A stretch of 64,000 nucleotides of DNA from CALBTQ01 sp036725605 (lineage in GTDB: Bacteria; Lernaellota; Lernaellaia; Lernaellales; Lernaellaceae). The stretch spans positions 1-64,000 of the forward strand of contig DAIMDW010000004.1 of the NCBI GenBank assembly GCA_036725605.1, in the 5' to 3' direction. A program made the translations under genes and the position numbers. Below, piece after piece: positions 33,813 through 41,756 of this stretch (position 1 is its first letter; the number at the start of each line of letters is the position of its first letter). The notes under the pieces are model-generated. The model had not been told where the DNA came from and searched no databases. It was given only the letters and a program-made list of their open reading frames with translations.

Positions 33813-34670
33813 ATGGAGGCGAAGCAAATTAACTATATTCCGTTGCTGATTTCGATACTGATTTTGTTGTTGCTTGGGGGAGCATCATTGGCGCCTGCCG
33901 ATGTCGTTCTGCCCGCCTGCGGCGATTTCATCGAGCCGGAACTGTGGTTTGAAATCGACGATTTCGGCTCAGCGATCGCGACTTTCGAAGACGAGTACAA
34001 CCCGCACGAACTGGCGGAATGCACGACCACGGTCATCGGCAACGCCGCCCTGGTTTATTGCGGCGAATGGGAATTTTCGTTGACCTGGCTGCGCGATCAA
34101 CAGCCGATACCCATTGTAAACGAACAAACGGTCAAGGCCTGGGCCACTATTTACGATTACGATGCAGGTAGAGGGCATTTGTTTCTTCTGGACGAAAATG
34201 AAAACATTATTTTAATGCACACCAACATGGGGATCCCGGACGGGGAAGGCACGCCGGTGGTGATCGAGGGAGAAACGGACTTGTTCAGTCCCCGGGTGTG
34301 TGCATACACCCCCAGCCATTTGCAGCCCGGTTACCAGAATCCCGACATTCAGTGGGATTATTGTTACGGACGATCCTTTTGGGGCGTTTTCGATGGAAGT
34401 TCTTTCGACGAAATCCGGCCCGCCGATTGGACCACGACCGACGACGGGCGTTACGATATCTTCAACGCGATCGATTATACCGGCCAGGATCAATACGACG
34501 CCTATTCGGTTACGCGAATCCAGATCGTGCCGGGCTCCGATTTGCCGCACGATGACGACGACTCGGTGGACGACGACCAGGTCGACGACGATGCTGCGGA
34601 CGACGATGATAACGCCACGCCTGATGCTGATGATGACGACGACAATAACGATGGTTGCGGGTGCAACTGA
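33813..34670 (+). CDS. Secreted protein with Asp-rich GCGC-Asn tail
   Basis: ATG 33813 stands five bases after CGGAGG; the product has 285 residues. A hydrophobic signal (YIPLLISILILLLLGGASLA) is followed by a domain of about 200 residues with five cysteines and several Trp, rich in beta-type sequence (FWGVFDGSSFDEI, YSVTRIQIVPGS). I do not recognise it. From about residue 245 the chain is Asp runs with Val/Ala/Thr spacers, ending Asp-Gly-Cys-Gly-Cys-Asn, one residue beyond the usual end. Base composition is back to host-like, so the AT-rich island ends just upstream. Confidence 0.65.
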   Translation: MEAKQINYIPLLISILILLLLGGASLAPADVVLPACGDFIEPELWFEIDDFGSAIATFEDEYNPHELAECTTTVIGNAALVYCGEWEFSLTWLRDQQPIPIVNEQTVKAWATIYDYDAGRGHLFLLDENENIILMHTNMGIPDGEGTPVVIEGETDLFSPRVCAYTPSHLQPGYQNPDIQWDYCYGRSFWGVFDGSSFDEIRPADWTTTDDGRYDIFNAIDYTGQDQYDAYSVTRIQIVPGSDLPHDDDDSVDDDQVDDDAADDDDNATPDADDDDDNNDGCGCN

Positions 34671-34730
34671 GCATCCGGCAAGTACATGCCGAGAAAATCA
34701 GCGTGTCGTACTAATGTTGCACCGCTCGCC

Positions 34731-35054
34731 TCAGTCGGCCGAATGCCAATCCGGCCAGCAGGAGGTGTCGTCGCACGAGGTGCAGTCGGCGCTCCAGTCG
34801 GTTGCCAGCACCGTGCCGTTGCACACGTCATAGGCATTTGCGCCGCACGATTCCAGGTCGGCAAAGCCGCTCAGGCACGAACTGGTGGTCGCCTGATCTT
34901 CCTCGCATTGCCAGAAACACACGCCGTCGGTGCTTTCGTCGGGCGAGGCTCCGCTGTCGGCGTCGGTGTCGTCGTCGTCATCGCAGGCCAGACCGATGGT
35001 CAGACCGACCGCCAGCGTCAGCATCATCGCGAGCACGAAAAGGTGGGTCTTCAT
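34731..35054 (-). CDS. Eight-cysteine mini-lipoprotein, family member A
   Basis: A 107-residue protein with a signal peptide (MKTHLFVLAMMLTLAVGLTI) ending Gly-Leu-Ala-Cys. The Cys is followed directly by five Asp. The mature domain starts GVCFWQCEED and has cysteines spaced as in the two neighbouring paralogues, ending CTSCDDTSCWPDWHSAD. Eight cysteines in about 65 residues suggest four disulphides or a metal site. Asp at position +2 is an inner-membrane retention signal in E. coli, but its meaning here is unknown. No function is known. Confidence 0.65.
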   Translation of the reverse strand: MKTHLFVLAMMLTLAVGLTIGLACDDDDDTDADSGASPDESTDGVCFWQCEEDQATTSSCLSGFADLESCGANAYDVCNGTVLATDWSADCTSCDDTSCWPDWHSAD

Positions 35055-35214
35055 TTTTTCTCCAAGCGCAATTTTTCTCGGCCTGCCGGTTGTTGTCGTT
35101 TTCTCCGGCCGCCCTTCGCCCGGCGGCGTTCTTTCTGTAACTATAACAACGCGCGAGCCGTTGTCACTTTTTTAGATGGAAGGCATCGGCGGCGGGACAA
35201 GCCGCCTGTCTTTC

Positions 35215-35589
35215 TCAATAATACTCCGACCACCAATCGGGGATGCAGGACTTGTCGGCGCACGTGGTGCAATGGAAGTCGGCCTCGTATTCGAAGTCGA
35301 TCGATCCTTCGTTGCAAATGGATTCCACGTAGTCGCGGCACTCTTCCGCCGAGGAAACCGGCTGATAGCATCCGTCGGTCGTGTTCCCGCCCCAATCGCA
35401 GACCCAATAGCACACGCCCTGTTCGTAGAGCGTTTCGTCGTCATCATCATCATCATCGTCGTCATCGTCGTCGTCGTTGTCGTTAGCCTGCCCTGAGCTT
35501 GTCGAAGGGTCATCGTCGCAACCGAGCCCGAACGCCAGACCGACAACCAGGAACATCAATATGAAAACCAAAAACCCCAGCTTTTTCAT
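35215..35589 (-). CDS. Eight-cysteine mini-lipoprotein, family member B, with an intragenic repeat
   Basis: The 124-residue protein has a signal peptide ending Gly-Leu-Gly-Cys and then Asp-Asp-Asp. The sequence PSTSSGQA interrupts the Asp run; it is encoded by the extragenic-type repeat at 35489-35509. After 13 consecutive Asp the domain starts GVCYWVCDWGG and ends CTTCADKSCIPDWWSEYY, with the same eight-Cys spacing as its neighbours. It is closest to member C (both have CYQP and DFHC). It probably arose by tandem duplication. Confidence 0.65.
   Translation of the reverse strand: MKKLGFLVFILMFLVVGLAFGLGCDDDPSTSSGQANDNDDDDDDDDDDDDDETLYEQGVCYWVCDWGGNTTDGCYQPVSSAEECRDYVESICNEGSIDFEYEADFHCTTCADKSCIPDWWSEYY
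35489..35509. repeat. Extragenic-type palindromic repeat inside a coding sequence
   Basis: TGCCCTGAGCTTGTCGAAGG and one further G form a short, widely dispersed repeat familiar from intergenic regions of many bacteria. Here it lies in the Asp-coding linker of the lipoprotein at 35215, keeps the frame and adds the residues PSTSSGQA. Confidence 0.7.
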
Positions 35590-35607
35590 CGGTCTACTCC
35601 TTGAAAA

Positions 35608-35955
35608 TTACCATAGATCTTCTTCATTATAGCCCTTGCACGTTTTGTCCGCGCAGCTTGTGCAATGAAAATCCGTTTTGTCGTAAACGTTGTATGCGCC
35701 CCCATCGCCGCAGCGCTCATCGGCATACTGTTCGCACTCTTCGTCCGAGTACACCGGTTGATAACAACCGCTTTGCATTCCATAAGAGCCGAAATCGCAC
35801 GCCCAGAAGCAAACGCCCTGCTCATTGAGCAACTCGACGGCCGGAGCATCGTCGTCATCGTCGTCGTCGTCGTCATCGTCGCCGCAGGCCGCGACAATCA
35901 ATAGGCTGGCCATGCTAACTAGAAGAAAAAACAAAAGAAAAAACTTTGCCTTCAT
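35608..35955 (-). CDS. Eight-cysteine mini-lipoprotein, family member C
   Basis: ATG 35955 gives 115 residues: signal peptide (MKAKFFLLFFLLVSMASLL), lipobox VAAC, then Gly and eleven Asp. The domain begins GVCFWACDFG and contains CYQPVYSDEEC and CTSCADKTC, but ends KGYNEEDLW instead of the PDW motif of its neighbours. The ribosome-binding site is moderate (AAAGGGTG). It is the first of three same-strand paralogues in the order C-B-A. Confidence 0.65.
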   Translation of the reverse strand: MKAKFFLLFFLLVSMASLLIVAACGDDDDDDDDDDDAPAVELLNEQGVCFWACDFGSYGMQSGCYQPVYSDEECEQYADERCGDGGAYNVYDKTDFHCTSCADKTCKGYNEEDLW

Positions 35956-36155
35956 CGTCGACACCCTTTCGTCAGGCCCCGGACCCACCGGAGCGTCGGT
36001 TATATTCCGTTTATCGGCAAAGGCGTGTGAACAGTCAAGAAGAAATTAACCAAATAGTCAATTATTTTTAACGCCGACGATGTGGTGACTATATCCTATT
36101 GATAATGTAAGAGAATTTTCAATATGCCCGACGGACTCGCCAAATGACAGATTGC

Positions 36156-36968
36156 CTATTGCGAGGCTTGGAAGCGCAAGCGGACGATGCGCGGCGCTAT
36201 CCATGAGCGGATGAACGGCAAGCGAGCAAAATAGCCGAACCAGCCGGCGCGATCCTGGTGGTAATCGAAAAAGCACCATTCTTCGACAAACTCGATGCGC
36301 GGATGCCAACGGGTAATCACCCGGGCGTCTTTGGCGCCCCATTTGAATTCCGGTCGCTGCTCGATGGTTTTCAGAGAATCATGTTGTCTGGCGCGGCCGA
36401 CGATCGCCGGTCCTTGCACTTCGACGAGCATTTCCGCGCCGGGAAACCGCGCCGCCAGTGTGGCAAACAGCGGCTTGAGCTCTTCCTCGGCGAAGTACAC
36501 CAACAGGCCTTCGGCGATCAGTAGCACCGCTTTGCCCGTGACGTTCACCCGCTCGATCCACGATTCATCGAACACCGAACTTTCGATGAAGCGACAAGGC
36601 GGCGTCTCCGAAAAAAATCGTCGCCGCAAGGCGATGGCCTCGGGCAGATCCAAATCGTACCAGACGACGTTCGCGCAGCCCAGGCGTTCCCGGCGGGTGT
36701 CCAGGCCGGCGCCGAGGTTGATGATGCATGCGCTCGGCTGCCGGTTCAAAAACGCGCGCACGGCGTTGTCCAGCAGCATCGTGCGGATCGAAACGCCCAG
36801 TTGCGAAAACTTCGCCTTGGCGAATTTGCTGAAGTCGTAATCGATTCGTTCCAAAATTTCGGACGCCCGGTCGTCGCGCACGATCGGCCGGGGCATTTTG
36901 GTTTCCACCGCGCGGGCCCACAGTGGAATCAACATGGTTTCCGGGATACCGGTCAGCTTTGTTTCCAT
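36156..36968 (-). CDS. Leucine carboxyl methyltransferase-type class I SAM O-methyltransferase
   Basis: From ATG 36968, behind AAGGAAAACC, the 270-residue protein fits the PPM1/LCM/TcmP family. It has a helical start (IPETMLIPLWARAVE), motif I INLGAGLDTRRERL for SAM, then the acidic VVWYDLDLPEAI, and LLIAEGLLVYFAEEEL, typical of the family. Such enzymes methylate carboxyl or hydroxyl groups of small molecules or protein C-termini. It lies after the iron-uptake genes on the same strand, but an 82-base gap leaves co-transcription uncertain. Confidence 0.82.
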   Translation of the reverse strand: METKLTGIPETMLIPLWARAVETKMPRPIVRDDRASEILERIDYDFSKFAKAKFSQLGVSIRTMLLDNAVRAFLNRQPSACIINLGAGLDTRRERLGCANVVWYDLDLPEAIALRRRFFSETPPCRFIESSVFDESWIERVNVTGKAVLLIAEGLLVYFAEEELKPLFATLAARFPGAEMLVEVQGPAIVGRARQHDSLKTIEQRPEFKWGAKDARVITRWHPRIEFVEEWCFFDYHQDRAGWFGYFARLPFIRSWIAPRIVRLRFQASQ

Positions 36969-37050
36969 GGGTTTTCCTTGGTTGAATTGTTGCCGCATAC
37001 GTTCGGTCGAAGGACACGGCGAACGGATTTTGTTCATTGGCTTCCTTCCC

Positions 37051-38199
37051 TCAGAATTCAAAAGCGGTTTGGAACTGCACGTCGGTCAGGCGGTTGTCCT
37101 CGTTGTCGGCGCCGGACATCGCCTGCAAGGCCAGGTGCAAATGGTCGCAGGGGTCGTAGCCGACGAAACCGCCGTATTGGGTGTAGTCGGTCACTTCGTA
37201 AAACGGATCGTTCTCCTGCGTGCCGAGCCAATCCAGACCGGAAATCGTCTCGAATTTCGGCCCGAGCTGCAGCGAACCGTCCAGCAGCAGCGCGGCCAGC
37301 TCCACGTTGGCGGCGCTCAGGGACGTCGCTTCGCCGGTGTTGTCGACGTACTCCTCCTCGTCGAACTCGCCGGTCGCGACGTACTCGGCGACCAGGCCCA
37401 ATCCGAACGCTTCGGTGAAGGGCAATTCCGCGCTGAGAAATCCGCCGTACAGCGGCACGTTCGTTTCGTAACGAACGAACTCGTCGCCGTTGTCGGCCGC
37501 GCCGTCCGGATCCACCGCGTTGAGGGCCCCGCCGAATTCGAGCGAGGTTTCCGCCGCGTCGCTCAGGTAGTAGCCGCCGATCGTCAGTTGGAACTTCTCC
37601 TGAAAGGCCAGGGGCTTGATGTCCAGCCGCGCGGCGAAGGAGTCGATCGTGTTGTCGTCGGCTTCGCCGTCCTCATCGACGTTGTCGAAGGCGCCGTTGA
37701 ACGTCCAGGCGCTGACTTCGAAAAAGTCGTGGGCGTAGCCGGCGCCCACGGCGCTTTGCCGGCACTCGGCCAGTTCCAGCACCAGCGGGTCGGCGACGGC
37801 GAAGGTGTCGAACTGACCGACGGGCAGGTACATCTTGCCGATGCGGCCGAACAGGCCGTTCCATTGCGCGGTGACGAAGCCTTCGTCCATGTCCACGCCC
37901 AGGTCCTCGCCGCCGAACTCCTCTTCCCACAGGAAGAAGACCGTGCCGGACAAAAATTCGTTGGGCGTGATTTCCGCGCCCAGCCCGGCGTTGAACGCGT
38001 AGATGTCGCCGACGTTCTCCGTGTCCAGATCGTCGGTTTCCGGCGCGAAGGAGCGATAGCCGATCCGCGCGTCGACGACGCCGTTGAGCGTGACCATCTC
38101 GAACCACTTGGCTTCCTCCGTTTCTTCCGCGAAGGCGGGAGCGGCGGCAAGGATGGCCGTCATGATCAGCAAGAGCAGCATGAGTCGTTTCATCTTCAT
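37051..38199 (-). CDS. Outer-membrane beta-barrel protein of the LbtU siderophore-porin type
   Basis: A 382-residue protein with a signal peptide (MKMKRLMLLLLIMTAILAAAPAFA) and a mature chain of amphipathic beta strands ending in Phe-Gln-Thr-Ala-Phe-Glu-Phe, with the aromatic last residue expected for BAM-assembled barrels. Segments such as FNAGLGAEITPNEFLSG and GRIGKMYLPVGQFDTFAV resemble LbtU-family porins. Very acidic loops dominate. It follows the feo genes, so uptake of iron or an iron chelate is likely. ATG 38193 is an alternative start. Confidence 0.75.
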   Translation of the reverse strand: MKMKRLMLLLLIMTAILAAAPAFAEETEEAKWFEMVTLNGVVDARIGYRSFAPETDDLDTENVGDIYAFNAGLGAEITPNEFLSGTVFFLWEEEFGGEDLGVDMDEGFVTAQWNGLFGRIGKMYLPVGQFDTFAVADPLVLELAECRQSAVGAGYAHDFFEVSAWTFNGAFDNVDEDGEADDNTIDSFAARLDIKPLAFQEKFQLTIGGYYLSDAAETSLEFGGALNAVDPDGAADNGDEFVRYETNVPLYGGFLSAELPFTEAFGLGLVAEYVATGEFDEEEYVDNTGEATSLSAANVELAALLLDGSLQLGPKFETISGLDWLGTQENDPFYEVTDYTQYGGFVGYDPCDHLHLALQAMSGADNEDNRLTDVQFQTAFEF

Positions 38200-38264
38200 A
38201 TTCCTTTCTCATATAAGTTCTAAAAGTATCATCTTGCGCGGCCGGTCGTTTCGCTGAACGAGGG

Positions 38265-38438
38265 TTACTCGGCCGTACGATCTTTTTCCCGGCGATAGTC
38301 CGCCAGCGGGTCCTTGCCGCAACCGCAGCCGCAGCAGCCGGCGCACTCGCCTTCTTTGGCGGTGGCCGTGCGGTAAAGCCGATAGCCGAACCAGCCGACG
38401 GAAAAAACTATGATTGTGAGAACGATGGCGGTTTGCAT
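38265..38438 (-). CDS. FeoB-associated Cys-rich membrane protein
   Basis: A 57-residue protein with one N-terminal membrane helix (AIVLTIIVFSVGWFGYRLY) and a short cytoplasmic tail with the cluster CAGCCGCGCGK. This is the standard layout of the small proteins that accompany FeoB (sometimes called FeoC-like or FeoB-associated). It begins one base after the feoB stop codon and is likely translationally coupled. The cysteines may bind Fe2+ or a cluster on its way from FeoB. Confidence 0.85.
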   Translation of the reverse strand: MQTAIVLTIIVFSVGWFGYRLYRTATAKEGECAGCCGCGCGKDPLADYRREKDRTAE

Positions 38439-38439
38439 G

Positions 38440-40809
38440 TCATGGTTCCTTTCCGATCGGGGCTTCGATCTTGGGTTCCGCGGCTGGAACGGCCGTCGGC
38501 ACATCGAGTTGCGGTTCATAGGATTCGGGCGTGGCGACCTCGGCCGGTGCGGCTTGGTCGGCCGGCGCGGGATGTTGCAGGAACGACGCCCAGGGTTGTT
38601 CCGCCTCTTGCGTTATGGCGATCGGGTTGGTCTTTTCGATGCCGAACGCGGGCGCGAGGTGATAGGCGGCGAACGACATGACCCAGGCGAGCGCGGTCGT
38701 GTAGGCGATCAAAAACAGCGTCCATTTCCATCGGCTGCCCGCCTCTTTGTGCCAGGCGGCCATCGCCACCATGCACGGCAGATAGATCAGGGTGAAAACC
38801 ATCAACGCCAGCGCCATGGCGGGACTGTACGCGGGGTCTTTGCCGATCTTCTCGCGTAACGGCGCGGACTCTTCGTCCTCTTCCCCGCCGAGACTGTAGA
38901 TGGTGCCCATCGTGCCCACGACCACCTCTTTCGCGGCGAAGCCGGCCAGCAGACTGATGCCGATGCGCCAGTCGAAGCCCAGCGGCCGGATGAACGGCTC
39001 CATGCCCTTGCCGACGGAACCGGCGATGCTCGCCTCCAGGTCGCGCGAAGCCATCGTGTTTTCCAGCGCGCCTTTCGCCTCCTCGTATTCGGCTTGCAGC
39101 GCTTCGGTTTTGTCGATTTCGACCTGCGCGGCGTACGTGGTTTCGACCTGCTCCAGCAGCGTTTCGTACTGTTCGTTGTCCGCGCCGGGGAAGGTCATCG
39201 CCGCCCAGAAAATGATCGACACGGCCAGAATCACCGTGCCGGCCTTCTTCAGGTACAGCCAACCGCGCTCCCAGGTGTGGATCAGCACGCCCTTGAACGT
39301 CGGCAGGCGATAGGGCGGCAGCTCCATGACGAACGGCGCGCCCTGTCCGGGCAGAAGCGTCTTGCGGAAGACCATCGCCATGACGATCGCCAGCACGATG
39401 CCCAGCACGTAAATGCCGGTGAGCAGATTGGCCTGGTAATTTTCCGATTTCGTCGCGAAGAACGCACCGATCAACAGCACGTACACCGGCAGCCGCGCGC
39501 CGCAGCTCATCAACGGCGCGACGAGCATGGTGATCATCCGGTCCTTTCTGTTTTCCAGCGTGCGCGTGGCGTAGATCGCCGGCACCGTGCAGCCGAACCC
39601 GACGATCATCGGGATGAAACTCTTGCCGTGCAGGCCGACCTTGTTCATCACGCGGTCCATGACGAACGCGGCGCGCGCCATGTACCCCGAGTCCTCCAGA
39701 AACGCGATGGCCAGAAAGAGCATGATGATCAGCGGGAAGAAGCCCAGCACGCCCCCGACGCCGCCGATGACGCCGTCCACGAGCAGGCTTTTGAGCAGGC
39801 CGTCGGCCATCGGATCGAACAGACCGCCCAGCCATGCGAAGAACGTTTCCAGCCAGCCCATCGGGATTTCGCCGACGGTGAAGGTCAGTTTGAACGTCAG
39901 CCACATGGCCAGCAGAAAGATGGGCAGGCCCAGGAAGCGGTTGGTGACGACCTTGTCGATTTTATCCGAGACGGTCAGCCGGTTTTCGCTGGGCCGCTTG
40001 ACCGCCTCCTTGACCGCGCCGGCGATGAAGCCGTAACGGGCGTCGGCGATGATCGTGTCCGCCGTGTCGTCGTAGATGTCCTCCAGGTGCTTTTCGACCT
40101 TGCGCAATTCCGCGGACAGCTTCGGCCAGACACTCGACCGCTCCAGCTTTTCGACGACCGCCTTGTCTTTTTCCAGCGCCTTGAGCGCCAGCCATTTGGC
40201 GCCGCACGCTTGCGCCAGTTCGGCGTCGCCTTCGGCGATGACGATCAGGTCGGTCAGGTGATCTTCCAATTCCTTGCCGTAGCGAATGGGCGCTTCGGGC
40301 AGCGCTTTTCTGCCGTCGGCGACGGCCAGGGCCGCCTGCAACAGCGGCTCCATGCCCTTGTTCTTGTTGCCCACGGTCGGCACGACGGCCACGCCGAGCA
40401 GTTGCTCCAGCCTGGCCGCGTCGATGCGGATGCCGCGTTGCCCGGCGAGGTCGTGCATGTTCAGCGCCACGACGATCTTCGCGCCCAGCTCCCGCAATTG
40501 CACGGTCAGGTACAGGTTGCGCTCGAGGTTCGAAGCGTCGACGATGTTGATCACCACGTCGGGCTTTTGCTCCACGATGAAATCGCGGGCGATGATCTCC
40601 TCCATGGAAAAAGCGGTCAGCGAGTAGGTGCCGGGCAGATCGACGATCTCGATTTCCCGGCCGTTGTTTTTGATCGTTCCCGATTTTTTCTCCACGGTTA
40701 CGCCCGGCCAGTTGCCCACGTGCTCGCGCGCGCCGACCAGGTTGTTGAAGATCGTCGTCTTGCCGCTGTTGGGGTTGCCCGCCAGGGCGAAGGTCAGTTT
40801 TTCAGCCAC
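38440..40809 (-). CDS. feoB: Ferrous iron transport protein B
   Basis: The 789-residue protein has an N-terminal G-protein domain with G1 GNPNSGKTT (11-19), G3 DLPGTYSLT and G4 NMHD. A GDI-like helical region follows, and then a polytopic domain with two Gate segments (GVLGFFPLIIMLFLAIAFLE and the C-terminal AAKEVVVGTMGTIYSLGG), including the conserved Cys in VGFGCTVPAI. It imports Fe2+ across the inner membrane. The last 60 residues form an Ala/Pro/Glu-rich tail (from about 730) not present in typical FeoB. Its start overlaps the FeoA stop by eight bases. Confidence 0.95.
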   Translation of the reverse strand: MAEKLTFALAGNPNSGKTTIFNNLVGAREHVGNWPGVTVEKKSGTIKNNGREIEIVDLPGTYSLTAFSMEEIIARDFIVEQKPDVVINIVDASNLERNLYLTVQLRELGAKIVVALNMHDLAGQRGIRIDAARLEQLLGVAVVPTVGNKNKGMEPLLQAALAVADGRKALPEAPIRYGKELEDHLTDLIVIAEGDAELAQACGAKWLALKALEKDKAVVEKLERSSVWPKLSAELRKVEKHLEDIYDDTADTIIADARYGFIAGAVKEAVKRPSENRLTVSDKIDKVVTNRFLGLPIFLLAMWLTFKLTFTVGEIPMGWLETFFAWLGGLFDPMADGLLKSLLVDGVIGGVGGVLGFFPLIIMLFLAIAFLEDSGYMARAAFVMDRVMNKVGLHGKSFIPMIVGFGCTVPAIYATRTLENRKDRMITMLVAPLMSCGARLPVYVLLIGAFFATKSENYQANLLTGIYVLGIVLAIVMAMVFRKTLLPGQGAPFVMELPPYRLPTFKGVLIHTWERGWLYLKKAGTVILAVSIIFWAAMTFPGADNEQYETLLEQVETTYAAQVEIDKTEALQAEYEEAKGALENTMASRDLEASIAGSVGKGMEPFIRPLGFDWRIGISLLAGFAAKEVVVGTMGTIYSLGGEEDEESAPLREKIGKDPAYSPAMALALMVFTLIYLPCMVAMAAWHKEAGSRWKWTLFLIAYTTALAWVMSFAAYHLAPAFGIEKTNPIAITQEAEQPWASFLQHPAPADQAAPAEVATPESYEPQLDVPTAVPAAEPKIEAPIGKEP

Positions 40810-41041
40810 GGCGCACCTCCTGGACCTGGATGGTTTTCGCCTCCTCTTTGCGTAGCGAAAGGTGGTAGCCTTTGACCAGCACGTCGATCGGATCGCCCAG
40901 CGGCGCGATCTTCTCCACCTTCAGCGCGGTTCCCTTGCCCAGACCCATGTCCAACAGCCGGCGCCGGATTGCGCCTTCCCCCGCAACCTTGACGACCACC
41001 GCACTGTCGCCGGCGCGCAATTCATTGAGCGTTTGTGCCAT
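40802..41041 (-). CDS. feoA: FeoA-domain protein (second copy)
   Basis: A 79-residue SH3-like FeoA domain: AQTLNELRAGDSAVVVKVAG, then GEGAIRRRLLDMGLGKG and a closing VLVKGYHLSLRKEEAKTIQV. It overlaps feoB by eight bases and follows the first FeoA-like gene by 22 bases. FeoA binds the cytoplasmic side of FeoB and is needed for Fe2+ transport. Confidence 0.9.
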   Translation of the reverse strand: MAQTLNELRAGDSAVVVKVAGEGAIRRRLLDMGLGKGTALKVEKIAPLGDPIDVLVKGYHLSLRKEEAKTIQVQEVRRG

Positions 41042-41063
41042 AACGAAATTCTCCTTTCTGGGA

Positions 41064-41423
41064 TCAGCAGACGGATTGCACGAAAATCTTGTGCGCCATG
41101 CCGTGCCCGATCGCGATGCGCACGTCTTTGCTGCGCACGGTGACCGGACCGCCGAAGGTGTTTTGCAGCACCTCGATGTCCAGGCCGGGATTCAGGCCCA
41201 GCGAAGCCAGTCGCTGCTTCATTTCCCGCCCGCCGTGGATCGCCGAGATCCGCACGGATTCGCCGGGGCGAACCAGGCACAACGGGATTTCGGGCATGGT
41301 CGGAAACTGGTGGTAACGCACGAGGGCGTCGCCCGGTTCGCGACGCCGGCCGTCGCCGCACCCGCCCGCGAACCGCCGCGAATGAAAATGCAGATGAAAT
41401 TTGGGGGCGTGGGGTTTTTCCAT
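41064..41423 (-). CDS. feoA: FeoA-domain protein with His-rich N-terminal extension
   Basis: The 119-residue product has a C-terminal FeoA domain (about 45-119) with PLCLVRPGESVRIS, REMKQRLASLGLNPG and VRIAIGHGMAHKIFV. The N-terminal 40 residues are rich in His and Arg (KPHAPKFHLHFHSRRF) and could bind metal. GGAGAGGAAG stands before the ATG. It is the first gene of the feo operon, only 15 bases downstream of a strong terminator-like hairpin. Confidence 0.85.
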   Translation of the reverse strand: MEKPHAPKFHLHFHSRRFAGGCGDGRRREPGDALVRYHQFPTMPEIPLCLVRPGESVRISAIHGGREMKQRLASLGLNPGLDIEVLQNTFGGPVTVRSKDVRIAIGHGMAHKIFVQSVC

Positions 41424-41437
41424 TGCTTCCTCTCCAC

Positions 41438-41480
41438 AAAAAAAGCCCGACTTCCGAGATCGCTCTCGGTCAGTCGGGCT
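41438..41480 (-). terminator. Strong two-stem terminator or attenuator directly before feo
   Basis: On the minus strand AGCCCGAC pairs with GTCGGGCT (41473-41480 with 41444-41451). An inner stem, CCGAGA/TCTCGG, closes a TCGC-type loop, and seven U follow (complement of 41438-41444). It ends the fur transcript but leaves only about 15 bases before the first feo start codon, so it may also regulate feo. Confidence 0.85.
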
Positions 41481-41531
41481 CCGGATTCTACTGTCCTCTG
41501 GCCTCAGCCTATGTTGTTGTCGACGATTTGC

Positions 41532-41756
41532 TTAGGCGCTTTTCTCCTTGAATGAAATCTCCGCCCATCCGGTATCCGGATCGACGATCAGGTCCGCCAT
41601 GTCGATCACCATCTCCCGTTTGCAACGCGCGCAGCGAATGACCACCCCGTCCTTGGTCAGTCTGGCCAGCAATTTGCCGCAACAACAGCGCATGTCCTCG
41701 TCGTGACAGCGGCAGACGCCCGTTTTGAGGCGGATGGTTTCGGGTTTCACTGCCAT
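41532..41756 (-). CDS. Small Com-like zinc-ribbon protein
   Basis: A 74-residue protein with two Cys pairs in RCCCGKLLARLTKDG and IRCARCKREMVI, plus CRCHDEDM just before. The pattern strongly resembles the zinc-ribbon Com protein of Mu-like phages (R-C-x-C-G-K-L-L...C-x-R-C-K), a translational activator. No other phage gene is nearby. It overlaps the 3' end of fur by 10 bases, so translation is coupled. It may be a domesticated RNA- or metal-binding protein in iron control; that is inference. Confidence 0.65.
   Translation of the reverse strand: MAVKPETIRLKTGVCRCHDEDMRCCCGKLLARLTKDGVVIRCARCKREMVIDMADLIVDPDTGWAEISFKEKSA

Noticed and set aside
34300..34833. Plus-strand frame rich in Met/Thr over an Asp tail
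   Set aside because: Asp codons (GAC/GAT) read one base off give Thr-Met or Arg repeats; the same artefact occurs at every tail.
36898..38223. Long plus-strand frame over the porin gene
   Set aside because: It is antisense to the clear signal-peptide-containing barrel gene, and its Val/Ala/Arg-rich product is typical of shadow frames.
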